Shown here piece by piece: positions 5,502 through 5,565 of a DNA stretch of 5,565 bases. The translations under genes and the position numbers were made by a program. The notes beneath the pieces are model-generated. The model did no database searches. It was not told where the DNA came from and saw nothing but the letters and a program-made list of their open reading frames with translations. Within the stretch, counting starts at the first letter, position 1; each line of letters opens with the position of its first letter. The DNA lies in assembly GCA_013041945.1 (NCBI GenBank), contig JABDRC010000187.1:1-5565 (forward strand), given 5' to 3'. The stretch comes from Halobacteria archaeon. GTDB lineage: Bacteria > Pseudomonadota > Gammaproteobacteria > UBA9214.

Positions 5502-5565
5502 GACAGGATGTTTTACCGATATAAACAATATTGAATTCCGTGTCGTTCCGTGGATTCCGTGGCAA

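Larger units (their letters stand above)
5304..5565. repeat. Perfect 89-bp inverted repeat with 84-bp centre (MITE- or REP-doublet-like)
   Basis: Positions 5304-5392 and 5477-5565 are exact reverse complements over all 89 bases. Pairing fails at 5393/5476, and the right arm ends at the window edge, so the repeat may extend further. Each arm holds, from outside inwards, three CACGGAA units, an AT-rich stretch containing CAATATTG and TATATCGG, and a REP-like hairpin. The 84-bp centre is not self-complementary overall. No ORF of convincing quality lies inside. Candidates are a non-autonomous transposable element, a pair of REP-like elements expanded by inverted duplication, or an assembly fold-back. 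Sitting 61 bp upstream of egtC, it could affect the operon's transcription. A target-site duplication cannot be checked because the right flank is missing. Confidence 0.93.

Noticed and set aside
5304..5565. CRISPR array
   Set aside because: The long repeats are inverted, not direct, there are only two, and the CACGGAA units are too short and closely spaced.

Overview
The window is high-GC bacterial chromosome, gene-dense and almost entirely coded on the minus strand. Protein families, operon style and a REP-like repeat with a CGCAGGCGGGGAT-type core suggest a gammaproteobacterium, possibly of the sulfur-oxidising or Chromatiales type. That placement is inferred from general resemblance, since there is no rRNA or marker gene here.

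Layout from right to left, in the direction of transcription. A 262-bp near-palindromic repeat (5304-5565) fills the right edge and reaches the window end. After about 60 bp of leader come six genes packed without gaps: egtC (class II amidohydrolase of ergothioneine synthesis), egtB (non-haem iron sulfoxide synthase), a membrane-anchored retropepsin-like aspartic protease, an AGCS-family sodium:alanine/glycine symporter, a small FKBP-type prolyl isomerase, and nadC (quinolinate phosphoribosyltransferase). Successive junctions are GTGA, ATGA, TGATG, ATGA and TGA|ATG, so this is almost certainly one translationally coupled operon. After a 99-bp gap with two small hairpins, the N-terminus of a further minus-strand membrane protein begins and runs off the left edge.

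Functionally, EgtB and EgtC supply the C-S bond-forming and gamma-glutamyl-removing steps of ergothioneine synthesis. The hercynine-forming methyltransferase EgtD is not in the window. The EgtB active site has the expected iron ligands but differs from the two best-studied EgtB types at substrate-side positions, so its exact sulfur donor is open. NadC belongs to NAD synthesis. The FKBP, protease and transporter have no obvious link to ergothioneine beyond co-transcription.

The most unusual structure is the perfect 89-bp inverted repeat. Each arm is composite: a triple CACGGAA array, an AT-rich stretch, then a REP-like hairpin. The arms flank an 84-bp non-palindromic centre. It resembles a non-autonomous mobile element or a large cruciform former, though an assembly fold-back at a contig end must be excluded.
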